A stretch of DNA of 64,000 bases, from the NCBI GenBank assembly GCA_963669155.1, contig OZ022589.1, forward strand, positions 10,096,845 through 10,160,844, given 5' to 3'. The notes under the pieces are model-generated. The model saw nothing but the letters and a program-made list of their open reading frames with translations, did not search any database and was not told where the DNA came from. The stretch comes from Arbacia lixula. Taxonomy: Eukaryota > Echinodermata > Echinoidea > Arbacioida > Arbaciidae. Shown piece after piece: positions 13,022 through 23,536 of this stretch. The stretch's first letter is position 1. Each line of letters opens with the position of its first letter. The position numbers and the translations under genes were made by a program.

Positions 13022-14342
13022 CTCTCTCTCCCCCTCCTTCTCTCTCTCGCTCTCTCTCTCTCTCCCCCCTCTCTCTCTTTCTCTCGCTCTCTTTCTCTCC
13101 TAAGGCCATGTAAAGCGAAAAGGTCTTCGGAGGTTTATCATTTAAACCAGGTGAGTAAACCTAAACAATTCACCGTTTCAGCATCGAAGGAACAAACAAT
13201 TTCGCACACGAAGTGTGATAATACCCTCGGTAATAGGAATATCGCTTTGCGTGACTCGCACAATACTATAGTATCAGATTGCCAAGAACATCGTACACGA
13301 GCAATTGGGAGCCGTATATTGCTGTAGGTGTACGAAACATATCAACACAGGTACCTGTTTTTGACTCGTCCCAAAGTAATGGCTCAAATATTACAACCAG
13401 TCGGCACACATTATGATCGTATCCAGAATAGAGGTTTAACGCAAATAGTGTACTAAACCTGGACTAACAACCTGGAGGCCAACAAAAATAACATGAAACA
13501 CTATCATTAATCAAATATAATTGATTTTGTCCTCTGAATCACTACGGTTTATAGAGTTTACCCACATAATAATTACAGCCAATAATTGAAATCACATGTG
13601 TTGTGATTCTGATAATTAATTTTTTTTGTGACTTTTTGTTTCGCCTCATAAAGTGAGACTACTAACATGTACCATGACAAAGACGATACAAATTGAAATC
13701 GTAGTCCATATTTGGATAAATAATAGGCCTAGAGACCGGGCAAGGTATTTTTACGCTTTGGGTTAGGGGCCCTCCAGGGACACCCATGCATTTTAATAAT
13801 GATTTAGAATCAGTGTTTCACTCAATATAATAACCGGCCTTCATAAAGCGCTTTCCTCGTTCGAAGTGCTACCTAAAGTGCTCGATTATTTCCCTGGCTT
13901 TGGCTAAGTATGTAGCGCTAGAAACTAATAGATATAACTAGATCAGGAATGCTATATTCCTACCAGGTACATACTGGACCTGGGTTGAGGGTGACAAAAC
14001 ACCTTGTTGAAGGGTGTTCGCATTGGGCTGAGCTCGAACCTTGGTATGTAACTGGAACATTTCTTCCGGAGGGTAGAGTGGAGGGGAGGGGGGGGGGGGG
14101 GGGGGAGGGGTAGGGTTGTGACGGAACGGAGAGAGGGGTGAAATCAATAACATCAATTCAAATCACATCTTACCCGGAAGGAATCCAAGAGCCAGATACA
14201 CACCGAGTGTCAACCCCGTCGAGGCCTCGGCGGCGGATGAGTCATCGTGATAGATGTCTTCCTGGAAGATTCCCATCACCTTCTGGACCCCAATGTGGAA
14301 GATCTCATGGAGCCAGATGGTCAGGACTATGTACGCAGACAT
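8762..14342 (-). CDS. Gene A: SLC16-like monocarboxylate transporter family protein (4 exons)
   Basis: The exons are 14174-14342, 10703-10840, 9283-10191 and 8762-8904, joined in phase 1 at every junction and giving about 452 residues from the ATG at 14342. Family hallmarks are the ECHRRYPRL loop after the second membrane segment, the YGWRGGMLVLGG motif of TM5-6, a polar central loop rich in Ser, Thr, Asp and Glu, then AWHSFVIPHALQ-type and GRLASG motifs of the second half, and a final membrane segment ending in LPPTIVRKR. The family carries proton-linked monocarboxylates or similar small molecules across the plasma membrane with 12 membrane helices; the substrate here is unknown. The classical N-terminal PDGGWGW signature is not in this model. 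The frame is open upstream of the ATG (…VWTIT-M) to a weak acceptor at 14359-14360, so a further 5' exon may exist. Confidence 0.85.
9012..9185 (-). mobile_element. Right end of TTAA-type MITE
   Basis: The reverse complement starts TTAAAAGGATAGTTCACCCT and continues with 'acatattagtgacggtttga' and 'cacatgcgaggtgatctccc', matching the element at 420-823. It faces the left end at 7921 across gene A exon 4. Confidence 0.7.
9283..10191 (-). CDS. Gene A exon 3 (main transporter core)
   Basis: The acceptor is 'tttcactgtag'. The donor is read as ACAG followed by gtgggt, by analogy with the two paralogues; a 'gtaagc' four bases further on is an alternative that would break the phase with exon 4. The 909 bp carry TM3-TM11, including AYGWRGGMLVLGG, the central hydrophilic loop and SLLSMIARERASHD. 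Confidence 0.9.
10375..10557. mobile_element. Palindromic short element, copy 2 of 4
   Basis: The left arm 'cacgcagcaacacctggatt' and 'gcagtcatgtccgc' are mirrored by 'atgtggctgcgcggtgcatc' and 'ggacatgaccgc'. It lies in intron 2 of gene A, about 145 bp downstream of exon 2's donor. Confidence 0.7.
10703..10840 (-). CDS. Gene A exon 2
   Basis: The acceptor is 'gttttcccag' and the donor is TTTCAG followed by gtcagt. The 138 bp encode PIAAECHRRYPRLMRVAG and a hydrophobic helix ending AISG. Length and phase equal exon 2 of genes B and C. Confidence 0.9.
10885..11232 (+). repeat. Direct duplication of about 65 bp (10885-10947 and 11165-11232)
   Basis: Both copies contain 'gtagaaaagatagcgtgc', then 'ccatcct', 'taaatgaa' and 'gaaaac' or 'gaaaaac' blocks with a few substitutions. 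The first copy overlaps the branch-point region upstream of gene A exon 2. The copies are separated by about 220 bp that include a tRNA-like segment. Confidence 0.75.
10956..11020 (-). repeat. tRNA-derived SINE-like fragment
   Basis: On the minus strand, 'tagcttgcgcggttaag' resembles an A box and 'ggttcaaatcc' is a good B box. These are followed by a CCGTCTGATCCCA-type acceptor-stem half. The 5' acceptor-stem half and a clear anticodon arm are missing, so I do not call a functional tRNA. Confidence 0.45.
11233..12526. other. Gene A intron 1, no recognisable feature
   Basis: Non-coding AT-rich sequence with a GT-rich patch near 12120-12160. A 100-codon open frame at 11413-11715 has no family resemblance. 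Confidence 0.3.
12527..12606. repeat. (TA)n-(TG)n microsatellite
   Basis: Pure (TA)n to about 12569 passes into (TG)n to 12606, inside intron 1 of gene A. Confidence 0.97.
12988..13103. repeat. CT-rich microsatellite
   Basis: (CT)n interrupted by CCCCCTC and CGCT variants. It gives low-complexity open frames on both strands that are not genes. Confidence 0.95.
13110..14080. other. Gene A intron 1, no recognisable feature
   Basis: No supported exon or repeat before the poly-G tract at 14087-14105. Confidence 0.3.
14087..14105. repeat. Poly-G tract in a G-rich block
   Basis: An uninterrupted G run lies about 70 bp downstream of exon 1's donor in gene A (C-rich on the gene's coding strand). 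Confidence 0.9.
14174..14342 (-). CDS. Gene A exon 1 (first recognised coding exon)
   Basis: ATG at 14342, donor CCGG followed by gtaaga. It encodes a membrane helix then KVMGIFQED, aligning with KAIGIFQED and KAIGIFQDD in genes B and C. It is four codons shorter than those exons after the IFQED motif. Confidence 0.85.
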
Positions 14343-14344
14343 CG

Positions 14345-15600
14345 TGATTGTCCAGACTCTCTATTCCACATCGTCGTTTCACTGACAATTTTGTCGAATG
14401 ATCACAATACACGCTCAACTTGACTGTCCTAATCTCAATCTCGTGGGTACTTCCGTGTTAAGAGCGCGTAGAGCGGTTGATTTTAGTTATTGGTCTACTC
14501 TGTTACGTGCGTGTGGCCTGCTTGTATGTCATTCTCGATGCTCTCCCTTATGCTCACAGTGTTTATCAACTTTTCAGAAATTTAAACGCGTTTCCAAAGG
14601 CCTTTACGAACGCGTTTCCAAACGCGTTTAAAAAAAATGGTGCGTTTATCAACTCCAAAGGCCTTTACAAACGCGTTTCCAAACGCGTTTCCAAACGCGT
14701 TTAAATTTCGGTGCGTTTATCAACTCGATCGCCCAAGTCGAAAACCGGCCTTGTCAACGAGAACACGTGGTTTAAACGCGTTTCAAAACAGCTTTGCATT
14801 TATCTCGCTTCTTTAAACGCGTTTAAAATTTAAACGCGTTTAGGATCGTACAAATTTGCGTGTTTCAAAACAGCTTTCCAAACCCCCTAATCAAAACACC
14901 TTTGCGTTTATCAACTCGTTTAAACGCGTTTAAAAAAATTTAAACACGTTTGGAAACCTTAATTCTACCCACAACAGAGTTGATAAACACGTCCTATGTG
15001 TTCACAGTGTTGTCACAGTGTACCAACACTGTGTTCTTTCCACATGTTCCATGAGGGCTGTTCCACTCCGGTCGTTTCAGCGACCACTTCGTCGAATGAT
15101 CGGAATGCACGCTCAACTTAATTGGCTGTCCCCATCTCAATCTCGTGGCCAGTATACCTCCCAATTAAACGGGCAGGGTTAAGAGTGCGTAGAGAGGTTG
15201 ATTTTAGTTATTGGTCTATGTGCTTGTGACCTGCTTGCTTAATATGTCTTATTCGAGGCGCTGTTCCACCATGTTCGTTTCAGCATGGATATGGTCCACG
15301 GTTTCAGGCTTTCAGCGACCACTTCTTCGACTAATCGGCATGCATGCTCAACGTGACTATCCCAATCTCAATCACTTAGGTACAGCCCAACTCCCCTAAG
15401 AAGGGTCAAGCAGCAGGGTTTAGAGCGCGTAGATGGTCGCAACGCAAAGGGAGAGAAAGAGAGGTTAAGTTTAGTTACTAGTTTGTTCCGTAGGTATTTG
15501 TGGACTGCTTGCTTAAATAGATCCATCCCGATGAGGCTCGATATACCCGCTGAAGTCGAATGATCGGAATGCACGCTCAACGTGCCGCTATTGAATGATA
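14345..15600 (+). repeat. Degenerate tandem repeat, units of roughly 230 bp
   Basis: The phrases 'gaatgatc', 'gcacgctcaac', 'cccaatctcaatc', 'gcgtagag', 'gttgattttagttattggtc' and 'cctgcttg' recur in order. They occur near 14390-14530, 15095-15240, 15325-15510 and, partly, from 15550. A foldback element at 14559-14990 interrupts the array. Confidence 0.65.
14559..14990. mobile_element. Foldback element made of AAACGCGTTT palindromes
   Basis: The ends are inverted: GTGTTTATCAACT at 14559 and AGTTGATAAACAC ending at 14990. Inside, AACGCGTTT-type 9-10-mers recur about a dozen times, often as GTTTAAACGCGTTTAAA. The phrase 'gcgtttatcaactc' recurs near 14642, 14713 and 14911. There is no coding capacity. 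I know no described family with this design, so the element label is an inference from the inverted ends and the interruption of the surrounding tandem repeat. Confidence 0.6.
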
Positions 15601-15753
15601 CGTAGGCCTACATATGCGAAAATACCCCTAACATTTAAAAATTATTAATTGGCTCAGTAGCCCGTGCAGATTCTGATTGCTAAGGTTTATTTCCCAATAC
15701 TGAACTAAAGAGGATTCCAGGACACATCAAATGCACGTTTACTCTGGCAGTGA

Positions 15754-15787
15754 CGGTACTAGTACTACTACTACAACCACTATACTT

Positions 15788-15842
<55 letters not shown>

Positions 15843-15856
15843 TTCTACTACCACTA

Positions 15857-15918
<62 letters not shown>
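15754..15918. repeat. (TAC)n microsatellite
   Basis: About 55 triplets with a few TTC and CAC interruptions; the poly-Leu, poly-Tyr and poly-Thr open frames here are artefacts. Confidence 0.97.
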
Positions 15919-16667
15919 TGAATTTGATCAATCTCTATTTAAGTGCAGAAAAAATCACAAAAGTGATCATAAACTCGCCACTACTGTTTCTACGAATTCA
16001 AACTCATAATGCTCGGGTGCCATTGTGTTATACATGTACAGGTTTCCCATACCTTTAGCGGCGTTATACTTTGTTATCTACTGATTATAGTTGACCTACA
16101 TTTATGGTGAGGACTATAAAAGAGATACTTCATGCATGCAGACATATTCTTCCATTTCCCAGTCTGAATTCCATCGAGTTTATATATAGTGACTCTTCAA
16201 TTCCACTTCGTGTGCATTCATAGTGACTCTTCGTTGAACGCACTCATGCAAATTTATTGATACCATGCATTATTGTGTTGTGTAATATGTGTATGGTAGG
16301 CCTAAAGATGACCAAACCAGAAATACATGGATTGCAATCGGCTCCAGACGAGTGCTCCCGGTAGTCGGTCCGTGCAGTCTCTGCGTGGTATCTCGTGGAG
16401 ATATATGTACTAGGTGTTAAAAAAAAAACACCTGTGGCCACTTTTGATAGATAATAATAAATACGTTACAACTTGAATCAAACTGAAATGTACACATTAT
16501 AAAGCAAAAGGATGGCAGGTTTTTTTTTTTCGTAGCAGTTTTCGTGAAATTTTAACAATTATTATGCTTGTAATAACCCTTGGAATATTTAATGAGATTT
16601 TCGGGTTTTTTGGATAAATTTGGACCTAAAAATTGTTTGTATCAGATAAGTAATTCAGAACACAGTA

Positions 16668-17332
16668 GGGACTTTTCGATTTGGACGTGCCGCCAGGCGT
16701 CACCGTGAATGACGTCACTTTTACGCACCGCGCATGCGTCAACGTCGACCCCTCGGCTCAACACCCCTCGGCTCAACGCGTTTACCGAGGTTTTCACCGA
16801 CCACCCAATTCACTCGCGCCGGGCTCATCCCGTGCTGTCTATGACGTCATACTCCTCTTGATATGGACGGTGCCGAAGGAAGATTATGCTGAGTTACAGC
16901 AAATCAGCGGGTAGTTCAACGACTTGTCCATGTATTTTTTTAAACAAAATATAAATAGCTATATTACCAGAAAGTTCATCATCTTCTCACTTAACATGAG
17001 CACCACTGATGTACCAACTACAGCCTATCAGGTACCTTTTTGCTCTGTCGTCTAGCTAGTTGCAAATGCACACTACAGTCCCACATATACATTTTAATCG
17101 CGCCCGTATACGTATTGCCACCAGTGAGGCCGCGCGGGCCACCCACTGACCTCTATCCACTGATGATGGCGCGCGCGCTTTTCACAGGGGCCATGACGTC
17201 ACTACGTTGACTAGACGTGACGCTCGAAATCGAAACGCATTTCAGGAGCGGCTCAACGTAGGGAGTAAACGCGTTGACATACGCCTGCCGCCGGGCGTCA
17301 CATCACTCTCGTTCACCCAATCGAAAAGTCCC
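16668..17332. mobile_element. TA-flanked non-autonomous DNA element (Tc1/mariner-like target)
   Basis: It begins GGGACTTTTCGATT and ends AATCGAAAAGTCCC, with a TA dinucleotide immediately outside each end. Sub-terminal CGCC-rich blocks ('gccgccaggcgtcac' and 'gccgccgggcgtcac') and 'ctcaacgcgttta'-type motifs are shared between the halves. The GC-rich interior contrasts with the AT-rich host element it splits. Confidence 0.8.
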
Positions 17333-17520
17333 TAATAATGTCCAGTGTGCATCACACAGGCCAACTCGCAACTTCTTTTCTGCCAGAAGCACCGTGCCTT
17401 ATTAATGACACTGTGATAGCAGCTGCTAGTGGATTAACAGGTGTGATACACAATGGTCACTATTATGTTCTGAATTGATTATCTCATACACACATTTTGA
17501 GGTCCAAATTTGTCAAAAAG

Positions 17521-20500
17521 TAATCATCATCATCATCATTATCATCATCATCAGGTATTGTGTAACCATTGTTGGATGAAGCCATCCTCAACCAGTTTCC
17601 ATTCACTTCTATTTGCTGTCATTCTGTCCCATGTTGCTGTGTATGTGTATGTTGATATTTCGTCTCCTCACCTTCTCTTCTCTTCTTAGCTTTCTTGTTC
17701 TTGATTGCCATTCTGTGAGTTTCTTGTTCCATCTGTTTTTTTTGTGTTCTATATAAGTGTCTTGCCCATCTCCATTCATCTCTTTAATTTTTACTATAAT
17801 AGCTTTGACCTTCGTTTTCTGCCATATGTCAGTGTGCTTCACTTTGTCAAGTAATGTTAAATTGAACATTTTTCTTTCCACAGATTTTTGTGTTGTTCTC
17901 AATTCATGTTCCATTTCTTTAGTTGTAGACCAGGTTTCTAGTCCATATGTCAATGTTGTTAAAATGCACAGATCAAACATCCTTCTCCTAATTGTAAGTG
18001 GTATTTTCATGTCGGTTTAAAGTTCCCTGTACATATTAGAACATCTGCACCCTCCTTTAATCCTTGTGAATATTTCTTCTCTTGTATTATTCCCCATTTT
18101 CAAGGTTTGCCCCAAACACTTGTAGCTGTCGACTTTCTTTAACTGGTGATGGCCTATTCTTATTTCCTCTGTTGTTTCAAAGTTAGTCATGAATTTTGTC
18201 TTTCCCATATGCATTTGCAAGCCAACCATTTTACTTTCAACGTTCAGACTGCGCAACTGTTCTTCCATATCTTGTACAGAGGTTGTAATCAGTGCCACAT
18301 CGTCTGCAAATCGTAGGTCAGTTAGTTTTTCTCCATCTATGTTGATTCCTCTTTCGTTAAGGCTGGACTTTGTAAACACGTCATGCAATGCTGCTGTGAA
18401 AATTTTGGGGTGATGATGTGTCCCCCTGTCTGACACCTCCATTTATCTTCACTTCTTTTGAAATATCATTATCGATGTGGATTCTTGCAGTAGCATCTGT
18501 GTATGTCTTCCAAGATGTGAATGTAACCTTCTTCAAGTCCTGTATTTCTTAGAGCATCAAGCATGTCCTTATGTTCTATGGAGTCGAATGCTTTCTGGAA
18601 GTCTACGAAACCTAGACAAAGCTTGAGCTGATACTCATTGGAATTTTCAATGAGCTGATTGACTGATTGTAGATGATCTGTTGCTGAAAAATCTCCTCTA
18701 AATCCTGCTTGCTCCCTAGGTTGATTCTGGTCTAATATCATCTTGAGCCGGTTTTAAATTACTTTGGTGAATAGTTTATAGCTATGAGATCCTATATGAG
18801 ATACTGATCTGTTGGTAGTTTTTTTTATGCCTGCCTTATCCCCTTTCTTGTGCAGAAGAATAATCTTTGCTTCCTTCCATTTGGTTGGGATTTTCTTTTC
18901 CTGCAGTATCTGGTTGAACAGGTTTCTCAATTGTCCCATTGTTTTGTTGAACTGTATAACTTCTGGTAAAACTCTGAACATATTTGTAGAACTTCTGATC
19001 TATCTGACGTCTTTGTACCATCTTTATGTTTGATTTTCCTTCTCCTCAACCTTTGTCGACGTTTCTTTCTTCCTGTCTTTAGTTTTCTTCTTGTATCCAG
19101 TTCCTCTATTTCTTTATCATCCTTTGATTCATGAACACTTGATTTCTTTAGCGATATTAGACATGATGCCTCCTCCAACAGTATACTAGGTAATGTAATG
19201 TATCTTGTTGTGATGTCTACATCTTCAATATTTAATGCTGTACAACGATTTTTCAGTTCAAGTTGGAATTCTTCTTTCCATTCCTTCAATTTCAGTACAT
19301 TAATTCTTCTTTTTCCTGTTGTAAAGGAATTTTAGCCTAGCAAGCTTCCTGTTGATACATAGTGTTGCTCTTACCATTTGGTGCATCACTTGCAATATCA
19401 ACATTAGTAATAACCTCACAGTTTTGAACAATTCCTCTTTGGCTGCAAAGAATGAAGTCATTTTGATTCTCGGTTGTACGATTGGGGCTTTCCCATGTCC
19501 AGTATCTTTTTCTGTCTTTCTTGAAGAAGGTGTTGTTCACTAAAAGCAAACTCGATTAGCCTATCTCCTCGTTTGTTTCTTTGTCCTATTCCAAATTTCC
19601 CTAAGATGTGTTATTCTCCCATCTCCTGCTTCCTTACTTTTGCATTGAAATCACCCATCACGATTGTATATTATCCTTTGTTGGCGTTAATGGCTTCTCT
19701 GACTATTTCATAAAACTCTTCTATATCCGAGTCCTCATAATCGCTGGTGGGTGCATACATATGCCTGGATTACACACATATGTTCTTTCTCTGCTGAATG
19801 TTTAAGGCCACCAATCTGTTTAAGTAACTGTTAAATTCTTGATATTATCCTTGAAGTCAGGATGGATAAGAAATCTCACTCCTTTAGCATTTCTGTCACC
19901 TTCTGATTTCTCTTTGTTATAGAGTCAAGAACCACCTTTTAACTCAACCAATACTTCACCATCTCTCTTTGTTTCGGCCAAAACAATTATGTCCCACTTG
20001 AAAGCTTGAAGTTCTCAAGTTTTCAAGCCTTTCGTCTTATTTTAGTGTCCTCACGTTGTATGTACATATGTGAATTTGTGTTAAGGGGCCAGCTTTCCTA
20101 CTCAAGTCAGCCTTGCAGCTTCCTTGCGGCTTTGACTGCAAAACGTCATCTGAAGATTTACCTTCCGAGTGGTTGCTGGTCAAGTTTCGACTACTAGTGT
20201 AGTTGGGCCCATTATGGCCATGGGCAATACGGCCTCTCTTGGTTGCTACTTTCATGTTGATTGAGGTGTTTTTTTTTTACACATACTGACGCGCTGGCAG
20301 GGCGAGTTGTCAGTAGAGTTTCTGTCGGGGTTAGCTCTCCCTTAGTCTCTGGCTGAAGAACCTGTCCTGGAGACGCAGGATGTTGTGGTTGCCATTGGCT
20401 TTGCCTTGGCTTTGGATGACATTTCCTCCATCCGGGGTCCCACTACCCCTCTCAGGATGCCTGAGTTGGTCGGGTTATTTACCACCGCCCTGGACTCGGT

Positions 20501-20560
20501 GTTGGTGTTTGCTGGCAGTACTGGCTCACCATAAAGATGTAACGCCACAGTAGCAGTATT
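17521..20560 (-). mobile_element. RTE-type LINE, decayed, with (TGA)n tail
   Basis: On the minus strand, an endonuclease start ICTYNVRTLK lies near 20040. It is followed by reverse-transcriptase pieces in shifting frames: QAGFR…DHLQSVNQLI and LGFVDFQKAFDSIEH (about 18690-18580), LRFADDVALI (about 18310), and a C-terminal YGLETWS piece (about 17940). The order and wording match RTE/BovB-like elements. The 3' end is a (TGATGA)n tract at 17521-17555, typical of RTE tails. Frameshifts and stops make it a pseudogene. Confidence 0.85.
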
Positions 20561-20924
20561 GGGCTTTCCTCCTGTATCATAGCAACACTAGCGAGACAAC
20601 GCCAAAAGTAAAAATCTCATGAAATATTATCAGGATTATTATATGTAAAGTAGTCAATGGAATGTCACAAAACTTGTCTCTAAACAAATTGACATCCCTT
20701 GACTTTATGATGTGTCGATTTCAGCTTGATGTGAGTTGAAACTGTTTTTTTTAATCACTTTTCAAAAGTGTCAAAGGTTTTCTTTTTAACACCTAGTACG
20801 GGAGGCGAATACATTAGTCTCTGCATCAGGACAAAAAAAAAAAACGCTATTCATAAGGACCACTATTCATAACATGTGATTTAACGTATGATTCAATGCG
20901 ACATTTGCTATGTTATGATAAACA

Positions 20925-22600
20925 TTTATTTATTTATTCATTGATTAATTGAACTTTATCTATTTCCATCAACATAAAAAACATATTTACATACATAGTA
21001 AAATATGATACAAAAATGAAAAATACATTTCATAGATAGTAATAAATAAAAAAGATATATTGAAATGTATTAACAATTTGAATGTAGAATATGAATGGTT
21101 ATAATTGGGGAAAAAGGGACGCATGTAAAAGCCGTAGAGGCTTGAGAGGTTAGGCGCACCTATATGACAATAAAACAAGAAATGGCTAAATATTGATATA
21201 TTAACAGTTGAGAATGAAATCAAAGAGAATGAAATAAAAGAGTCAGGAAAATTAGCAGTAAGCTAACAATGGGTGTTTTTCAGAATATTTTTAAATGAAT
21301 TGCAGAATTGAATATTTTGAATGAAAGGTGGCAGAGAATTCCATGAAGCTGGTCCAATGTGTCGTAAAGATGATTGGATAGATGTAGAAGTAACTCTCCA
21401 TTGGTGAAATTTATTTGCAGCCCTCGTTTTGTGGTCATGGATCGAAGTATTTAAAGAGAACATGTGCATTAAGTACGGTGGCAGTGTGCCGCGGAAGAAA
21501 CGATGCATTATTGAGGAAATTTGCATTTTGTTAATGTCGTTCATATGCAAAGTACGAAACTTTTTAAAAATAGGTAATGAGTGGGCTCGAAAATCGGAAT
21601 TAGAGCAGATACGTAACGCTCTTTTCTGGAGGCAATGCAATTTGTCCAGTTTAGAAGGATATTTCGTGGATCAGAGAGTGTTACTGTATATGATATGAGG
21701 CAAGACAAAAGCATTGTATAACATGAATAATATCCGACATGAAAGAGTAAATTTCAAACGACTGATAACGTCTATCTTTCTCGAAATTTTGTTAGCTATG
21801 TAGGCAATGTGGGAATTCCAAGCGAGATTTTCATCTAACAGAACGCCCAGATAAGAAAATACATTACATTGTTGAATACGTGTATCATTAATGAAGAATC
21901 TATTAAATATAAGACGCTCTAAAATCTTAGAAAATGCAGTCAAAAAGGATATAGGGCGATAGTTATCACACTTGTGAGAGTCCCCCTTGAATAATTGAAT
22001 AATGGGATTACCCGAGCAATTTTCATATAAGATGGAAAAACTCCTGTTTCTATAGAGAGATTAAATATGTGACACAACTGCCTGACTAGGAAGTTGATGA
22101 CAGATTTAACAATATACATATTTAAGCCGTCATGACCGGAACTTTTACCTTTGGGAATTTTCCGCACTATTGCCCAAATTTCTACTTCAGTTACGGGTTT
22201 TAAGAAAAAAAAAACATGAGCAAAATTGCCTCGTAGATAGCCTGTATAACGACAAGGTGAAGCAGAAATTGATTGTGATAGAGCAGTACCGGTTTTAACA
22301 AAATAATTGTTGAAAATGCTGGCAATATCTTTATCATCTTGAAACTCCTCCCCGTTATGGTTTAGCATATCAGGCACTGATGATTTCTTTTTACCCAATA
22401 CGACATTTACAAGATTCCACGTTTTTCTTAAATCAGACCTTACAGCATTGAATTGATTGAAATAGTATTTCCTTCTGGAACATCGTATAACTCTATGTGA
22501 AATTAATCTCAATAAAAATTGGTGTTGTCTGCGTCGGGTTTCGCAGAAGTGCGCGTTTTTTTTTTCCGGCACGACGCGCTCAAGGAAACGCATAACTAAC
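20925..22600 (-). mobile_element. CR1/jockey-type LINE with the catalytic core deleted
   Basis: On the minus strand, the frame at 22593-21940 carries the linker and start of the reverse transcriptase (KGKSSGHDGLN, YMKIARVIPLF). A second frame goes directly from FSKILERLIFNRF to VFSYLGVLLDENLAWNSHI (21943-21671). The whole palm with its catalytic Asp residues is therefore missing. The C-terminal tail LQKRALRICSNSDF … PASWNSLPPFIQN follows at 21640-21263. The 3' end is an (AATA)n-like tract at about 20925-20942. No endonuclease domain is left. Confidence 0.85.
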
Positions 22601-23396
22601 CATAACCTCTAAGTTCAATTATATTAAAAACTTGGATATTTGCTACGTCAATCGGATGAAAATGTCAATATGATGTGCATATTTATATTATGTAATCAGT
22701 AGTACCATTCTAAAATAAATCATGCGCCCACAGACGATTTACATGTATCATCATGTTGTAGATTTCGATATCGGAGTTCGAAAATGGTAATATAATCAAA
22801 TTGACCACCAAATTGACCACAAATAGCACGTTCAAGCTGGAATACAAAGAAAGGTTTCGTCTCTGCCCCCCTACTATCACCACGATTACCAAGGAACATA
22901 TCGACGGTCATGAGAGCCATCCGTGCTCAACACACAGCAAGTATCATCCTACGACTCTACAACGACATTTCGTTTACGTCATGGTTACAACCGGCCGTGC
23001 ACCGACCTCTCTGTAGTATGCGTCGGATTTATTACAAAATCCGTGCGTCTGACGCAGGGAGGTGTACATGTTTAGAGGTACTCAATAGGCTATTCAACAT
23101 GTCCACTAGATTGCAATTGATGGATGCAGATAAAACGTGCATCCTGCAAAGTGGTCGTCTTTTTATATTACCAAGGACGCCTGCGACCAGGCTGAATTCC
23201 ATTGCTCTAAAATGCCGTCACTACGTGAAGTCGACAAAATGGTCCATTCAACTGAAATTAGAAATGATCGAGTCTTGTTGACGTCTGCGGATCACTGATC
23301 CAAAGGAAAGTCGCGTTTCACGTTCATTAACCCTCTCAGTACAAAAAAGCTTATTTTAACACCGTTCATCATCAGGTCTATGCGGGATCGTGAGGC
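22600..23396. other. 3' flank of gene B, unrecognised
   Basis: A plus-strand open frame of 123 codons (22910-23281) and a shorter one at 22801-23016 show no family I recognise. They lie antisense to the 3' flank of gene B. They could be remnants or chance frames. Confidence 0.25.
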
Positions 23397-23536
23397 TTAA
23401 ACGTCTTTTTCAAGATCGCCGCTTTTCCGTTTCGTAACGAGGGTGGGAGGAAGCATGAAAAGAAGGCAGAGGCCCTCTACGGCAGCGAGCAGTAAGAACG
23501 ATGCATTGAACGTACCAGCCCGATCACCCACATATC
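23397..23536 (-). CDS. Gene B exon 4 (last coding exon)
   Basis: The acceptor is 'ctcaaaacag' and the stop is TAA at 23397-23399. It encodes GYVGDRAGTFNASFLL and a helix ending LPPTLVTKR. The length (140 bp) is the same as in gene C. Confidence 0.9.

Larger units (their letters stand above)
16405..20812. mobile_element. Long-inverted-repeat element carrying nested insertions
   Basis: The left end region 'gtactaggtgttaaaaa' (about 16408) with 'ccacttttga' and 'ctgaaatgtacacattataa' pairs with the reverse complement of 20640-20812, which reads 'gtactaggtgttaaaaagaa', 'cacttttga' and 'ctgaaatcgacacatcataa'. Between the arms lie a TA-flanked MITE (16668-17332) and an RTE-type LINE (17521-20560). 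No transposase is visible. It is related to the foldback at 7205-7610. Confidence 0.65.

Noticed and set aside
15731-16058. Poly-Leu, poly-Tyr and poly-Thr open frames
   Set aside because: They arise from the (TAC)n tract in three frames.
22910-23281. 123-codon plus-strand frame as a host gene
   Set aside because: No recognised motif, no splice context, and it lies antisense in the 3' flank of gene B; not strong enough to call.
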